This document shows positions 25,530-34,302 of a stretch of 64,000 nt of DNA, one piece after another. Made by a program: the position numbers and the translations under genes. Positions within the stretch are counted from its first letter, which is position 1, and each line of letters opens with the position of its first letter. Location of the stretch: positions 248,001-312,000 of the forward strand of contig JADJXP010000002.1 of assembly GCA_016715795.1 (NCBI GenBank), read 5' to 3'. The stretch comes from Chloracidobacterium sp. Lineage in GTDB: Bacteria; Acidobacteriota; Blastocatellia; Pyrinomonadales; Pyrinomonadaceae. The notes beneath the pieces were generated by a model. The model was not told the origin of the DNA and made no database searches. It saw only the letters and a program-made list of their open reading frames with translations.

Positions 25530-26651
25530 TCAGTGGGCTGCGGCCGCCGCAAATCTGTCCGGCCGAAAAGTGTCGAATTCCGATGTCGATTCGCCCGCAA
25601 TGGCGTCCGCCACCAGCGATGCCGTCACCGGTGCGAGAAGGATGCCATTGCGGTAATGGGCCGTCGCGATAAGCAGATCGTCTATGCCGGCGATGCCGCC
25701 TATGACCGGCAAGCTGTCGCCCGCAAATGGCCGGAGCCCCGACCAGTGATCCGTTACCTGCATTGAACCGATCGATGGAGCGATGCGGGCTGCCTTTTCG
25801 ACCAACTCACATCGGGCCTGCTCTGTGATCGAGTGGTCGAAACCAACATCTTCTGACGTGGATCCGACAAGTACGCGTCCGTCAGCACGGGGAACGATGT
25901 AAGTGTGGCCGGCCCAGACCACATGAACGATCTCGTTCGGCGAGCCCTGAAACTCTACGATCTGGCCGCGAATAGGCTTGACGGTGAATGGCATCGCTGC
26001 ATCGCCCAGTTTGATGAGCGACGTCCACGCGCCCGTTGCAAGTATCGTGTGCCCCGCGTATTGTGGGCCGTCCACGGCCTGAACGCCCGTGGCCCTGCCG
26101 TTCTCGACGATGATCGCTGAGGCCTCGGTGCCCTCGCGGACCTCGATATCGTTGAGGCTGGCATAACGGAGCAAAGCGAGGAGCAGCTTGCGGTTCTCGA
26201 CCTGCCAGTCATTCGCGTAATATGCCCCGACCTGAATGGCCGAGGACAGTTCAGGCTCAAGTTTGAGGATCTCCTCGAGTGAGAGCGTTTCGATGGCGAT
26301 GCCGATCGAGGCTTGTTGCCGAGATTTTTCGAGGAGCCGCTGCCCGTCTTCATCGCCAAAGGCGACGTCCACCGTGCCGGTCTGGTCCAACTCAATATCG
26401 ATGCCCGTCTCATCCAACAGTTCATCGGCCAGCGCCGGATACATGCCGCGTGATTTCGTTCCCAGCAGATAAGCATCATCTTTAACGGCCGCATGCACGT
26501 CCGTTGTGAGCATTCCCCCGGCCGCCCACGATGCCTCGCGTCCGCACCGGCCTCTCTCAATGACGGTTATCTTGTCGGTCCCGCGACGCCGCAGTTCGCG
26601 GGCGATACTCAGCCCGATAACGCCGCCGCCGATGATCAGAACATCTGCCAT
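25530..26651 (-). CDS. thiO: Glycine oxidase ThiO
   Basis: 373 residues. DVLIIGGGVIGLSIARELRR binds FAD, and EASWAAGGML after the first helix is typical of ThiO. GLRPFAGDSLPVIGG and the C-terminal HYRNGILLAPVTA are also family features. ThiO oxidises glycine to the imine used for the thiazole of thiamine. The partners thiS and thiG lie 23 kb away in this window, so the pathway is dispersed. Confidence 0.9.
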   Translation of the reverse strand: MADVLIIGGGVIGLSIARELRRRGTDKITVIERGRCGREASWAAGGMLTTDVHAAVKDDAYLLGTKSRGMYPALADELLDETGIDIELDQTGTVDVAFGDEDGQRLLEKSRQQASIGIAIETLSLEEILKLEPELSSAIQVGAYYANDWQVENRKLLLALLRYASLNDIEVREGTEASAIIVENGRATGVQAVDGPQYAGHTILATGAWTSLIKLGDAAMPFTVKPIRGQIVEFQGSPNEIVHVVWAGHTYIVPRADGRVLVGSTSEDVGFDHSITEQARCELVEKAARIAPSIGSMQVTDHWSGLRPFAGDSLPVIGGIAGIDDLLIATAHYRNGILLAPVTASLVADAIAGESTSEFDTFRPDRFAAAAAH

Positions 26652-26697
26652 AGGTATAAGTATAGGACATCTCAGCGCAACCGGACCGGTTTGAAAA

Positions 26698-26735
26698 GTA
26701 GCTATTAGCTTTTAGCTATGAGCTATTGGCTACTC
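26698..26735. repeat. Imperfect palindrome of the AGCTATTAGCT type
   Basis: A 38-base dyad, arms 26698-26718 and 26715-26735 matching at 17 of 21 positions, made of repeated AGCTAT/AGCTATT. It lies in the divergent gap between thiO and the isocitrate dehydrogenase gene. Confidence 0.65.
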
Positions 26736-26775
26736 TTCATATTTCGATGCTGCCCGCGTAAGATAGAAAACAGTT

Positions 26776-27798
26776 ATGAAGCACAAGATCACATTGATCC
26801 CCGGCGACGGCATCGGGCCTGAGATCGTGGCCGCAACCGTCCGCGTCATCGAGGCGACGGGTGTCGAGATCGATTGGGAAACACATATTCTGGGCGCACA
26901 GGCGCAGGAGAAATATGGGACCACGCTGCCGGAAAAGACGATAGATTCGATCCGGCAAAATAGGGTCGCTCTCAAAGGCCCGCAGATGACGCCGATCGGC
27001 AAGGGCTTTACCTCGGTAAACGTCGGCTTGCGAAAAGCGCTCGATCTTTATTCGAACGTGCGGCCGGTCAAAGCCCTGCCGAATGTCGAATGCCGATATC
27101 CCGAGCTCGATCTCGTTATTGTCCGCGAGAATACCGAGGACCTCTACGCCGGCCTTGAGCACGTTGTCGTGCCGGGCGTTGTCGAATCGCTCAAGATCAT
27201 TACGGAGAAAGCCTCGACACGCATCGCGCGATACGCCTTTGAATACGCTCGTGACAACGGTCGCAAGAAGGTGACGGCCGTTCACAAGGCGAATATCATG
27301 AAGCTGTCGGATGGCCTTTTCCTCGAATGTTTCTACAACGTCGCGAAAGAATTTACAAACATCGAGGCCGACGACAAGATCATCGACAATTGCTGCATGC
27401 AGCTGGTGATGCGGCCGGAACAGTTTGACGTGTTGGTGCTCGAAAATCTCTACGGCGACATCGTCAGTGATCTGTGCGCGGGCCTGATCGGCGGCCTCGG
27501 CCTGGCTCCGGGTGCGAATATCGGTGAACAGGGAGCAGTATTCGAGGCGGTCCACGGCTCGGCACCGGACATTGCGGGCCAGGGAATTGCGAATCCGACC
27601 GCGCTGATGCTTTCGGCGGTTCAGATGCTGAATCATATCGGCGAACGCGATGCCGCAAGGCGCATGCAAGAAGCGATCCTCGCAGTTTTTGCTGAGGGTC
27701 GGGCGATCACGCGCGACCTTGGCGGGACGGCAAAGACAAATGAGTTTGCCCGGGCGATCGAGGAAAAGATCAAGGCCGGGGCATCGGCCGCCGCGTAA
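26776..27798 (+). CDS. NAD-type isocitrate dehydrogenase (isocitrate/isopropylmalate family)
   Basis: 340 residues. ITLIPGDGIGPEIV opens the fold. YSNVRPVKALP and LVIVRENTEDLYAGLEH carry the substrate-binding residues typical of the NAD-dependent isocitrate branch, and VLVLENLYGDIVSDLCAGL, EAVHGSAPDIAGQGIANPTA follow. It oxidises isocitrate to 2-oxoglutarate in the TCA cycle, alongside fumC in this window. Homoisocitrate or 3-isopropylmalate specificity is less likely given the NVRP and ENTED motifs. Confidence 0.88.
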   Translation: MKHKITLIPGDGIGPEIVAATVRVIEATGVEIDWETHILGAQAQEKYGTTLPEKTIDSIRQNRVALKGPQMTPIGKGFTSVNVGLRKALDLYSNVRPVKALPNVECRYPELDLVIVRENTEDLYAGLEHVVVPGVVESLKIITEKASTRIARYAFEYARDNGRKKVTAVHKANIMKLSDGLFLECFYNVAKEFTNIEADDKIIDNCCMQLVMRPEQFDVLVLENLYGDIVSDLCAGLIGGLGLAPGANIGEQGAVFEAVHGSAPDIAGQGIANPTALMLSAVQMLNHIGERDAARRMQEAILAVFAEGRAITRDLGGTAKTNEFARAIEEKIKAGASAAA

Positions 27799-27877
27799 AG
27801 TTTGTCTGCAACGGATTCGGCCTGGTTTCGTTCTAATGGTGCGGCGGCGGCTCGAGCCGCAGCCTGCTGAGGTTACT

Positions 27878-28285
27878 ATGAAAACTGCTGTGTTTGCGAT
27901 ATTTGTAGGGTTGCTGATTACGATGAACAGCTATTCGCAGGACATCGAACCGTTCAAGATCGAGACCGTCACGCTCAAGACGGGCCAGCAAAAGACTGCC
28001 AAGATGAGCGGGCTCAAGATCAAGTTTCTCGGCGTCACGGAAGATTCGCGCTGCCCGACGGATGTGCAATGCATCTGGGCAGGGAATGCGGTAATGAAGT
28101 TTCGCATCACCGGTGAAAACGGGACCAAGGATTACGAATTTAACTCGACTATCGGTCGACGCGGCGACCAGGTTGGCGTCTGGGCCGTCTCGGTCGATAC
28201 GCTCGACCCGGCCCCACATTCTAAGAAGACGATCGCCGCAAACGCCTACTGCGTAAAGCTGCAGATCGTCCGCCTGACCCGCTAG
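27878..28285 (+). CDS. Secreted hypothetical protein with RCP-CIWAG motif
   Basis: 135 residues from the ATG at 27878, which has GAGG 7 bases upstream. Signal peptide MKTAVFAIFVGLLITMNSYS, then a small beta-rich domain with LKIKFLGVTEDSRCPTDVQC, IWAGNAVM and a third cysteine in ANAYCVKLQIV. I have seen this RCP/C-WAG pattern in hypothetical periplasmic proteins only. The stop overlaps the stop of the convergent DoxX gene. Confidence 0.75.
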   Translation: MKTAVFAIFVGLLITMNSYSQDIEPFKIETVTLKTGQQKTAKMSGLKIKFLGVTEDSRCPTDVQCIWAGNAVMKFRITGENGTKDYEFNSTIGRRGDQVGVWAVSVDTLDPAPHSKKTIAANAYCVKLQIVRLTR

Positions 28286-28695
28286 GCTTTCGTCGGCGAC
28301 GAGAGATACATCATTATCAGCAAGAGGATGAAGTAAGGGACCAGCACGGCCGCGCCCGGGTAGTCCTTTGCTATGCGCTGTCCAAAAAACAGCCCCGTCA
28401 GGCTCGCCGCACCGAGGATCGATGCGTAGAAGATCAGCGTGGTCTGTCCGGTAACGAGCAGATAGATCAGTCCTGCAGCCGCCAGCAGCCCGGTCGCGAT
28501 CTCCATCACGGTGATCGTCAACAGCATCATCGGCACCATTTTGGCGAGAGGCGTCTTTGAAAAGTGCCCCGTGAGCCAGCCGAGATTGCCCTTCCAGTCA
28601 AACACCTTGTCGAGGCCGGATTGGATGAATAGGATCGCGACGAATACCGCGCAGAAGAGAAGCGGCAAATTCTTTAGTATCACGTTGATGTCCAT
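28282..28695 (-). CDS. DoxX-family membrane protein
   Basis: 137 residues, four membrane helices. LLFCAVFVAILFIQSGLDKV with the downstream VMEIATGLLAAAGLIYLL is the DoxX pattern. Members are linked variously to quinone or thiosulfate metabolism, and the specific role is unknown here. It lies 40 bases beyond the end of the Xaa-Pro aminopeptidase gene, with a repeat between them. Confidence 0.75.
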   Translation of the reverse strand: MDINVILKNLPLLFCAVFVAILFIQSGLDKVFDWKGNLGWLTGHFSKTPLAKMVPMMLLTITVMEIATGLLAAAGLIYLLVTGQTTLIFYASILGAASLTGLFFGQRIAKDYPGAAVLVPYFILLLIMMYLSSPTKA

Positions 28696-28708
28696 ATCTA
28701 CGTACCTG

Positions 28709-28736
28709 ACCGCCCGCTTACGCAGGCGGTTCTGAC
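28709..28736. repeat. REP-like hairpin, copy 1
   Basis: 28 bases with stem ACCGCC/GGCGGT around CGCTTACGCA, then TCTGAC. Matches 30138-30165 at 23 of 28 positions. The two stem differences compensate each other (A-T in one copy, G-C in the other). Confidence 0.7.
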
Positions 28737-30040
28737 TAGCGGCGCTTTTGCATTATCGACTCGATCTCGTCGGCGTCTTTCGTGACCTTTGCGGTGAGAT
28801 TCAGATTTCCGTCTTTGGTGACTAAAACATCGTCCTCGATACGGATGCCGATGCCGCGGTATTTGGCGGGGGCTGTTTTATCGTCGGGCGGGATGTAGAG
28901 GCCGGGCTCGACGGTCAGGACCATGCCGGGGGCGAAGGGTTTTGACTGTTTAGCCTGCTGATCGACGAAATAGCGGCCCGCGTCGTGTACGTCGAGGCCG
29001 AGATAGTGGCCGACGCCGTGCATGTAGTATTTCATGTAGGCCTTTTTCTTGATGAGTTCTTTAGTCGAACCTTTGAGCAGGCCGAGCTTTTTCATGCCTT
29101 CGGTCAGGAGTTCGATCGAGAATTCCTGGCGGCCTTTTACGGTGTTGCCGGTCTTTGTGTATTCAATGCACTGAAGCTGGACGTCGAGCACGATGTCGTA
29201 AACTTCGCGTTGGGCCTTGGAATATTTGCCGTTCACCGGGAATGTCCGCGTAATATCCGAGGCATAGCCCTGATATTCGGCACCGGCGTCGATCAGGATG
29301 AGGTCGCCGTCTTTTAGCGGCATGTTGTTCTCGACGTAGTGCAGGATCGTCGCGTTGTCGCCGCCGCCGATGATCGAATTGTATGCGACGCCGCTCGCGC
29401 CCTTGTCGCGCATGTAGGCCTCCATCAACGATTCGACCTGACCCTCGTTCATGCCCGGCTTGACCTTTTTCATCGCGAGCACGTGGGCCTCGGCGGCGAT
29501 ATTCGCGGCCTTTTGCATGTATTCGATCTCTTTGGCCGATTTGTGAAGCCGCATCTCGCCGATGATCGGTGTCGGGTCAATGATTGTGTGCGGCGGATAT
29601 GCCGTCTTTAGGCGGCGAACTCGCTGTTCGGTCAGGTAGTCGAGGATCTGCCGGTCGAGGGAGCTATCGACTGCAAAACGGTAATACAGTTTATCGCGGC
29701 CGTCGAGTATCTTGCCCAGATCGGCGGGAAACTTGTCTATCGGGAATGCTCGGTCGGCGGCGTAGTTCTTCACCGCGCCCACGACACCCTGACGGCGGCC
29801 AAACCACGTTTCCATTTCGAGATCGCGCGGGCGGACGTAGAGCGTGAACGGCTGCTTGGCACCCTTTGTAATTACCGCGATCGCGTCAGGCTCGGGAAAA
29901 CCTGTCAGATACCAAAAATCCGAGTCTTGGCGGAATTTGAATTCCGTGTCGTAGCTCCTCGTCTGCTCGTGGGCGGCCGGAATGATCGCCACCGAATTGT
30001 CATCCATCTGCTCGATGAATCGCTTTAGCTGTGTTCGCAT
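28736..30040 (-). CDS. pepP: Xaa-Pro aminopeptidase (M24B)
   Basis: 434 residues from the ATG at 30040. The AMP_N domain (FKFRQDSDFWYLTGFPEPDA) precedes the pita-bread domain. Metal ligands are visible: LILIDAGAEYQGYASDITRT (two Asp), the His of YMHGVGHYLGLDVHD, VLTVEPGLYIP (Glu) and IGIRIEDDVLVT (Glu). It removes N-terminal residues preceding proline in cytoplasmic peptides. No strong ribosome-binding site. Confidence 0.92.
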   Translation of the reverse strand: MRTQLKRFIEQMDDNSVAIIPAAHEQTRSYDTEFKFRQDSDFWYLTGFPEPDAIAVITKGAKQPFTLYVRPRDLEMETWFGRRQGVVGAVKNYAADRAFPIDKFPADLGKILDGRDKLYYRFAVDSSLDRQILDYLTEQRVRRLKTAYPPHTIIDPTPIIGEMRLHKSAKEIEYMQKAANIAAEAHVLAMKKVKPGMNEGQVESLMEAYMRDKGASGVAYNSIIGGGDNATILHYVENNMPLKDGDLILIDAGAEYQGYASDITRTFPVNGKYSKAQREVYDIVLDVQLQCIEYTKTGNTVKGRQEFSIELLTEGMKKLGLLKGSTKELIKKKAYMKYYMHGVGHYLGLDVHDAGRYFVDQQAKQSKPFAPGMVLTVEPGLYIPPDDKTAPAKYRGIGIRIEDDVLVTKDGNLNLTAKVTKDADEIESIMQKRR

Positions 30041-30137
30041 ATGCAGAAAGTTTAACAAAGTTAGAACCCGCCTGCGATAGCGAGCGGTCGCGCTGCAAGC
30101 GGAGCAGGCTATCGTCGTTCTGTCTGAAAAGTGTTCA

Positions 30138-30165
30138 ACCACCCGCTACCGCAGGTGGTACTGAC
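30138..30165. repeat. REP-like hairpin, copy 2
   Basis: Stem ACCACC/GGTGGT around CGCTACCGCA, same orientation as copy 1. The two copies flank the aminopeptidase gene at about 1.4 kb spacing. Confidence 0.7.
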
Positions 30166-30172
30166 AATTTGC

Positions 30173-30181
30173 TGTTATAAT
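30173..30181 (+). promoter_or_regulatory. Extended -10 promoter element
   Basis: TGTTATAAT: a TG dinucleotide one base before a perfect TATAAT, 34 bases before the ATG at 30215. No clear -35, as usual for extended -10 promoters. AAAAGGAG at 30201-30208 is the ribosome-binding site. Confidence 0.6.
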
Positions 30182-30214
30182 TCACGAAAAACCAGCCCCG
30201 AAAAGGAGTCGAAT

Positions 30215-30811
30215 ATGAAACGAATTACACTGATGCTCGCTGTCCTGTTCATTGCTTCGGTCGCGGCCTATGCGGACATTGCTCCGCCGAAGCCTGTAAA
30301 GACGCCGAAGCCGAAACCCGGCGTCAATACGACGCTGTTCATCAAACTTGACCGCAACGCTACGGAAGCGGTGCTTCGCATACCAAAATCGCAAGTCAAA
30401 CAGCTTCGGGCCGAGCTCGAACAGATCGATGACGGTGAAGACAATACGGCCTCGGTCGAGACACCGGCCGAGAGTTCGATATCACGCACTCAGACTATCG
30501 TCAGCGGAATGTTCCTAAGCCTGGCGCTTGTGGTTGGAGGCATTTGGTTCGTTCGCTCGGGGAGGGCCTCCTCGGCAAAGGGCAAGACGCTGATCGCCCT
30601 GATGGTCGTGGCCGCAGCTGCGTCGTTTGTCTATGCAAACATCGGCCCGCCGCCTGAGGCCCGCTCTATCACGAGCTCGCTCTTTACGCGCGGCGTTCAT
30701 ATGTATAAGCAGGCATCGGGCAAGATCAAGGTTGAGACGACGACCGATCCGGACCGCAGCGTGATCGAGTTGATCGTGCCCGACCCAAAAACGGACAGCT
30801 CGGAGGAGTAG
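30215..30811 (+). CDS. Membrane-anchored hypothetical protein
   Basis: 198 residues. Signal peptide (MKRITLMLAVLFIASVAAYA), a Pro/Lys-rich linker, a short domain (TTLFIKLDRNATEAVLRI), a helix (SGMFLSLALVVGGIWFVRSG), a second helix (LIALMVVAAAASFVYA) and a beta-rich tail. NIGPPPEA after the last helix echoes DIAPPKP after the signal peptide, suggesting internal duplication. Directly abuts the next membrane gene, probably its operon partner. No known function. Confidence 0.75.
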   Translation: MKRITLMLAVLFIASVAAYADIAPPKPVKTPKPKPGVNTTLFIKLDRNATEAVLRIPKSQVKQLRAELEQIDDGEDNTASVETPAESSISRTQTIVSGMFLSLALVVGGIWFVRSGRASSAKGKTLIALMVVAAAASFVYANIGPPPEARSITSSLFTRGVHMYKQASGKIKVETTTDPDRSVIELIVPDPKTDSSEE

Positions 30812-31816
30812 ATGCAGCAGGTCCGCGTAGCCGAACCCGTCATCACGAGCGCACAGATCTTTTTCTTTGCGTTCGTGGCGGCGTGTGCCGTCGCGGCCCT
30901 TGCTATCGGCAGTTTTCCCCTGGCGGCGTCGATCGCGACGATCTTCCTATTCGCGGGCGTTCATAATGTGATGGAGGTCCGCTATTTTGCCGCACGAATG
31001 CCGCTGCGGTGGGGCCGTTCAAAACTCTATTACAGCGTCGGTATTGGTGGGGTGGTAGTTCTGGCCACGGCGTACCTGACGCTATATTTTGCAAGCGGCA
31101 ATTGGCTATGGGGCGATGCGGGCTGGGCGATGTTTGCGGCCGTTTGGAATACCGCTTTCGTGCTGTGGCTTGGCCTCCTGTTCTATCTCAGAGGCAGGCA
31201 GCGGCCAAAGACGGACTGGGCGTGGGCGTTTCCCGCTGCCTTTCTGCTCGCATCTCTTGCCTGGCTCGTCCCGCAATACTGGAGCCTCGCTCTCGTTTAC
31301 ATTCACCCGTTCATCGCGATGTGGTTTCTGGAGCGCCAGATACGCCGTTCGCGGCCGGAATGGTTGAGGGCATATCACTGGTGTTTGGCATCTGTCTCCG
31401 TATTTCTCGTCCTGCTGTGGCTGGCGCTTGCCGGCCAGCCAAATCTGCCCGAGGAGACGAATCTATTTTGGCGTATCGCGCAGCACGCCGGCAGCCAGAT
31501 ACTACCGGGGATATCGAGCCATCTGCTCGTCGCGACGCACGTCTTTCTTGAATCGATACACTACTTCGTTTGGCTTCTGCTGATACCGCTCGCTGACCGT
31601 CGGGCGATACCGTGGAGGCTTAAGGACATTCCGCTCTATTCGGGCAAGGGCGGATTTCCGAGGCTGGTCGCCGTTGCCCTGACGGTCAGTGTGATGCTGA
31701 TGTTTGTGTTGTGGACAGGCTTTGCCGTCGATTACACGACGACACGCGACATCTATTTCGGCGTTGCGATCGGCCATGTATTAGCTGAGTTCCCGTTCTT
31801 GATAAAGATGCTGTGA
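30812..31816 (+). CDS. Polytopic membrane protein with conserved-looking histidines
   Basis: 334 residues, about nine membrane helices. Histidines lie in or near helices: AGVHNVMEVRYF, YIHPFIAMWFLERQ, SSHLLVATHVFLESIHYFVW and AIGHVLAEFPFLIKML. Together with nearby Glu residues they could hold a heme or a di-iron centre, as in Brp/Blh or desaturase-like families; this is inference. The ATG follows the previous stop directly (no gap). I do not recognise the family. Confidence 0.75.
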   Translation: MQQVRVAEPVITSAQIFFFAFVAACAVAALAIGSFPLAASIATIFLFAGVHNVMEVRYFAARMPLRWGRSKLYYSVGIGGVVVLATAYLTLYFASGNWLWGDAGWAMFAAVWNTAFVLWLGLLFYLRGRQRPKTDWAWAFPAAFLLASLAWLVPQYWSLALVYIHPFIAMWFLERQIRRSRPEWLRAYHWCLASVSVFLVLLWLALAGQPNLPEETNLFWRIAQHAGSQILPGISSHLLVATHVFLESIHYFVWLLLIPLADRRAIPWRLKDIPLYSGKGGFPRLVAVALTVSVMLMFVLWTGFAVDYTTTRDIYFGVAIGHVLAEFPFLIKML

Positions 31817-31835
31817 TTGTGAGGAGGCCATGAGT

Positions 31836-32177
31836 ATGCGATCCCTTGTCATCTGTACGTTCGCGGCTCTGATGTTCGTGAGCACGGCAAGGCCGGTAAT
31901 GCCTTACGAACTCTTATTGCCCGGAGCGGAGCTTGTTACTTCCGACTGCGGCATTAGTTGGGAGGCTAAGATCGATCCTAGCGACGGCTTTGTTAAGGTG
32001 CGGGCAACAAATACATGCGATTTTTCAGTCAGATTCTTCGTCGCGGTTTATGCCAAGGACGGGACCGTGAACAGGGTGCGTAACTACTGCTACGCACCGG
32101 GCCAAACGGGTGTTGTCGTCATCGGCAATGGCGACTGGATCGATCGCGCCGCAGTAGAGAATCTCAGCAAATGTTAG
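31836..32177 (+). CDS. Secreted small Cys-containing hypothetical protein
   Basis: 113 residues from the ATG at 31836, chosen because GAGGAGG lies 8 bases before it but only 2 bases before the ATG at 31830. Signal-like N-terminus, then VTSDCGISWEAKIDP, VRATNTCDFSVRFFVAVYA, RNYCYAPGQTG and a final Cys; four cysteines after the signal could form two disulfides. No family recognised. Overlaps the next gene by 7 bases. Confidence 0.6.
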   Translation: MRSLVICTFAALMFVSTARPVMPYELLLPGAELVTSDCGISWEAKIDPSDGFVKVRATNTCDFSVRFFVAVYAKDGTVNRVRNYCYAPGQTGVVVIGNGDWIDRAAVENLSKC

Positions 32178-32653
32178 CTGTCAGCGGAATCGCAGAGATC
32201 ACCGGCATGGTTCGGTTCCTCGCTTTTTTTGACGAGGCGCCGTCGCCGGAGGTGATGGATCTGACCTTTTCGCATCTCTGGTATTTCCTGCCCTTCGGCT
32301 ATCTCGTGACGATCCTGATCGAGACGCCGGTGCTGCTTGTCGGGTTAACGCGAAAACTCTCGCTCGGACAACGGACGCTGTGCGGCGTATGGCTGACGGC
32401 GTGTACGTATCCGATCGTGGTGCTGGTGCTTCCGACATTGTTCTATGGCCAATCGAGGGCGTTGTATCTGCTCATTGCGGAGAGCTTTGCACCGATTGCC
32501 GAATGCATCTTGTTCTGGCTGGCATTTCGCGGCAACGACACGCTCGGCACGCGCGAGTGGCTCAGGAGTCTTGCGGCTATCGTTGCAGCAAATCTCGCTT
32601 CGTTTGGCATTGGCGAAGTTATAAATCAGTATGGTTGGTGGGGGTTATTATGA
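32171..32653 (+). CDS. Hypothetical membrane protein
   Basis: 160 residues with about four helices (HLWYFLPFGYLVTILIETPV, CGVWLTACTYPIVVLVLPTL, AESFAPIAECILFWLAF, LAAIVAANLASFGIGEVI). Start and stop overlap neighbouring genes (7 and 4 bases), a tight translational unit with the secreted proteins on either side. No family recognised. Confidence 0.65.
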   Translation: MLAVSGIAEITGMVRFLAFFDEAPSPEVMDLTFSHLWYFLPFGYLVTILIETPVLLVGLTRKLSLGQRTLCGVWLTACTYPIVVLVLPTLFYGQSRALYLLIAESFAPIAECILFWLAFRGNDTLGTREWLRSLAAIVAANLASFGIGEVINQYGWWGLL

Positions 32654-33150
32654 ATATGAAAAGACTCGGTCTGATCGCTTTCGTCATCCTGCTTACATCT
32701 CTCGGGGCCGATGCTCAGACGAAGTATCAGACGTACCGAAATGAGCGGTTCGCTTATTCGATCGAGTATCCGTCAGGCCTGTTGAAGCGGCAGGCGCCAC
32801 CGGCAAATAATGACGGCCGGATCTTTAGGTCAAATGACGGAAAGATCGAGATGCTCGTCTGGGGGCAACATAACGCACTTGATCGGACCTTCGTGGGGCA
32901 ATACGATGATTCGCTCCAGAAGTGCGGGGACGCTGAGGTTTACAAGGTTTTTAATGAAAGGTTCTTCGTGATCTCATGCACGCTGAATGGCCGTATCTTT
33001 TATCAAAAGACGCTTCAGCGAGGCGGAGCAGAACCGGAAATATTCTTTACCTTTACGATAGAGTATCCGCGTGATCAAAAAAAGAAGATGGATCCGGTGG
33101 TAAAGCGTATTTCCCGTTCCTTCAAATTCGATCCGGATGCCGACATCTGA
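32650..33150 (+). CDS. Secreted hypothetical protein
   Basis: 166 residues. Signal peptide (MKRLGLIAFVILLTSLGADA), then YQTYRNERFAYSIEYPSGLL, a lead-in common in secreted bacterial proteins of unknown function, and FTIEYPRDQKKKMDPVVKRI near the end. Two cysteines (LQKCGDAEVY, VISCTLNG) could pair. Overlaps the upstream gene (ATGA) and extends 14 bases into queE. Confidence 0.7.
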   Translation: MNMKRLGLIAFVILLTSLGADAQTKYQTYRNERFAYSIEYPSGLLKRQAPPANNDGRIFRSNDGKIEMLVWGQHNALDRTFVGQYDDSLQKCGDAEVYKVFNERFFVISCTLNGRIFYQKTLQRGGAEPEIFFTFTIEYPRDQKKKMDPVVKRISRSFKFDPDADI

Positions 33151-33799
33151 GAGATCTCTCCGGATCACCGAGATCTTTCGCTCGATCCAGGGCGAATCGT
33201 CGCACGCGGGGCGGCCGTGCTCATTTGTGCGCCTTACAGGCTGCCCGATGCGGTGCGTCTGGTGTGACAGTGAGTACACCTTCACGGGCGGCGAGACGAT
33301 CGACTTTGACGACATCTTCGCAAGACTAGACGAATTTGGCTGTAACCTCGTCGAGGTAACCGGCGGTGAGCCGCTTGCGCAGAAGAACGTGTTCGCATTC
33401 ATCACCGAGCTCTGCGACCGCGGCTACGAGGTCCTGATCGAGACCGGCGGCTATTTTTCTATTGAAGAGGTCGACAAACGGGCCACCGTTATCCTGGATA
33501 TCAAATGCCCGGCATCGGGTGAGTTCGGAAGAAACTATTGGGAAAACCTGGAATGCCTGCGGCCTGATTTCGACGAGGTAAAATTCGTCGTCGCCAGCTT
33601 AGAAGACTGGGTCTTTGCGACTGTTATTATCGATAAATACGACCTTCAAAACCGAGCGAAAGAGATATTGATCTCGCCGGTTCACGGAGCTGTCGATCTG
33701 CCTGTTTTGGCTGAGGCTATCTCAAAGGGAAAATACAACGTGAGACTCAATCTCCAGCTTCACAAATACATTTGGGGAGCCGATGCCCGTGGCGTTTAG
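33137..33799 (+). CDS. queE: 7-carboxy-7-deazaguanine synthase
   Basis: 220 residues. Radical SAM cluster in LTGCPMRCVWCDSEY (CxxxCxxC), substrate-recognition IFRSIQGESSHAGRP at the start and EVTGGEPLAQKN. Converts carboxytetrahydropterin to carboxydeazaguanine in queuosine or preQ0 synthesis. Its pathway partner queC lies downstream, separated only by the GxxExxY cassette and its repeats. Confidence 0.94.
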   Translation: MPTSERSLRITEIFRSIQGESSHAGRPCSFVRLTGCPMRCVWCDSEYTFTGGETIDFDDIFARLDEFGCNLVEVTGGEPLAQKNVFAFITELCDRGYEVLIETGGYFSIEEVDKRATVILDIKCPASGEFGRNYWENLECLRPDFDEVKFVVASLEDWVFATVIIDKYDLQNRAKEILISPVHGAVDLPVLAEAISKGKYNVRLNLQLHKYIWGADARGV

Positions 33800-33806
33800 A
33801 AAAAGA

Positions 33807-33914
33807 TTTCCCGCAAAGCCGCAAAGGCGCCAAGGAGACAGAAGATAAATGCGTAGTGTAATTGATGAAGGATTTCACTTTGCGTTCTTTGCACCTTTGC
33901 GGCTTTGCGGGAAA
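33807..33914. repeat. Left hairpin of the GxxExxY cassette (perfect 21-bp arms)
   Basis: Arms 33807-33827 and 33894-33914 are exact reverse complements around a 66-base loop. Both contain the 17-base unit CCCGCAAAGCCGCAAAG. The right arm ends 8 bases before the GxxExxY start codon. Confidence 0.85.
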
Positions 33915-33922
33915 CTTGCCTT

Positions 33923-34300
33923 ATGCACGAAAATGACATCGCCCGGATCATAGTTGACTGTGCATTTCAGATCCATACGAAACTCGGTCCTGGACTATTG
34001 GAATCCGTGTATGAAAAAGTGCTCGAACACGAGCTTACTAAACGTGGCCTGAGTGTCGTAACACAGCAGCCGTGGCCCGTAGTTTGGGAAAGTGTCAAGT
34101 TGGATATTGGCTTCCGTGCCGACATGATCGCGGGTGGAAAGGTCGTAGTCGAGATAAAGTCGGTCGAGGCGGTTGCTCCGGTTCACCCGAAGCAACTCAG
34201 GACGTATCTCAGGATCATGGATCTGAAGCTCGGGCTTCTAATCAACTTTAACGTGCCGCTGATAAAGGACGGTATTACACGAGTGGTCAACAACTTGTGA
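33923..34300 (+). CDS. GxxExxY-family protein
   Basis: 125 residues, the family's usual length. The name-giving motif is GPGLLESVYEKVLEHEL (G-LLE--Y, about 23-39). Later GFRADMIAGGKVVVEIKSVE shows the D-x(n)-E-x-K spacing of a PD-(D/E)XK nuclease fold, and PVHPKQLRTYLRIMDLKLGL and LINFNVPLIKDGI are typical. Function unproven. It is flanked on both sides by hairpins sharing a 17-bp unit and splits the queE-queC pair, which suggests insertion as a cassette. Confidence 0.88.
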   Translation: MHENDIARIIVDCAFQIHTKLGPGLLESVYEKVLEHELTKRGLSVVTQQPWPVVWESVKLDIGFRADMIAGGKVVVEIKSVEAVAPVHPKQLRTYLRIMDLKLGLLINFNVPLIKDGITRVVNNL

Positions 34301-34302
34301 GT

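Noticed and set aside
26737..27669. Long minus-strand frame opposite the isocitrate dehydrogenase gene
   Set aside because: Shadow of a well-supported dehydrogenase; Arg/Asp-rich sequence typical of high-GC antisense frames.
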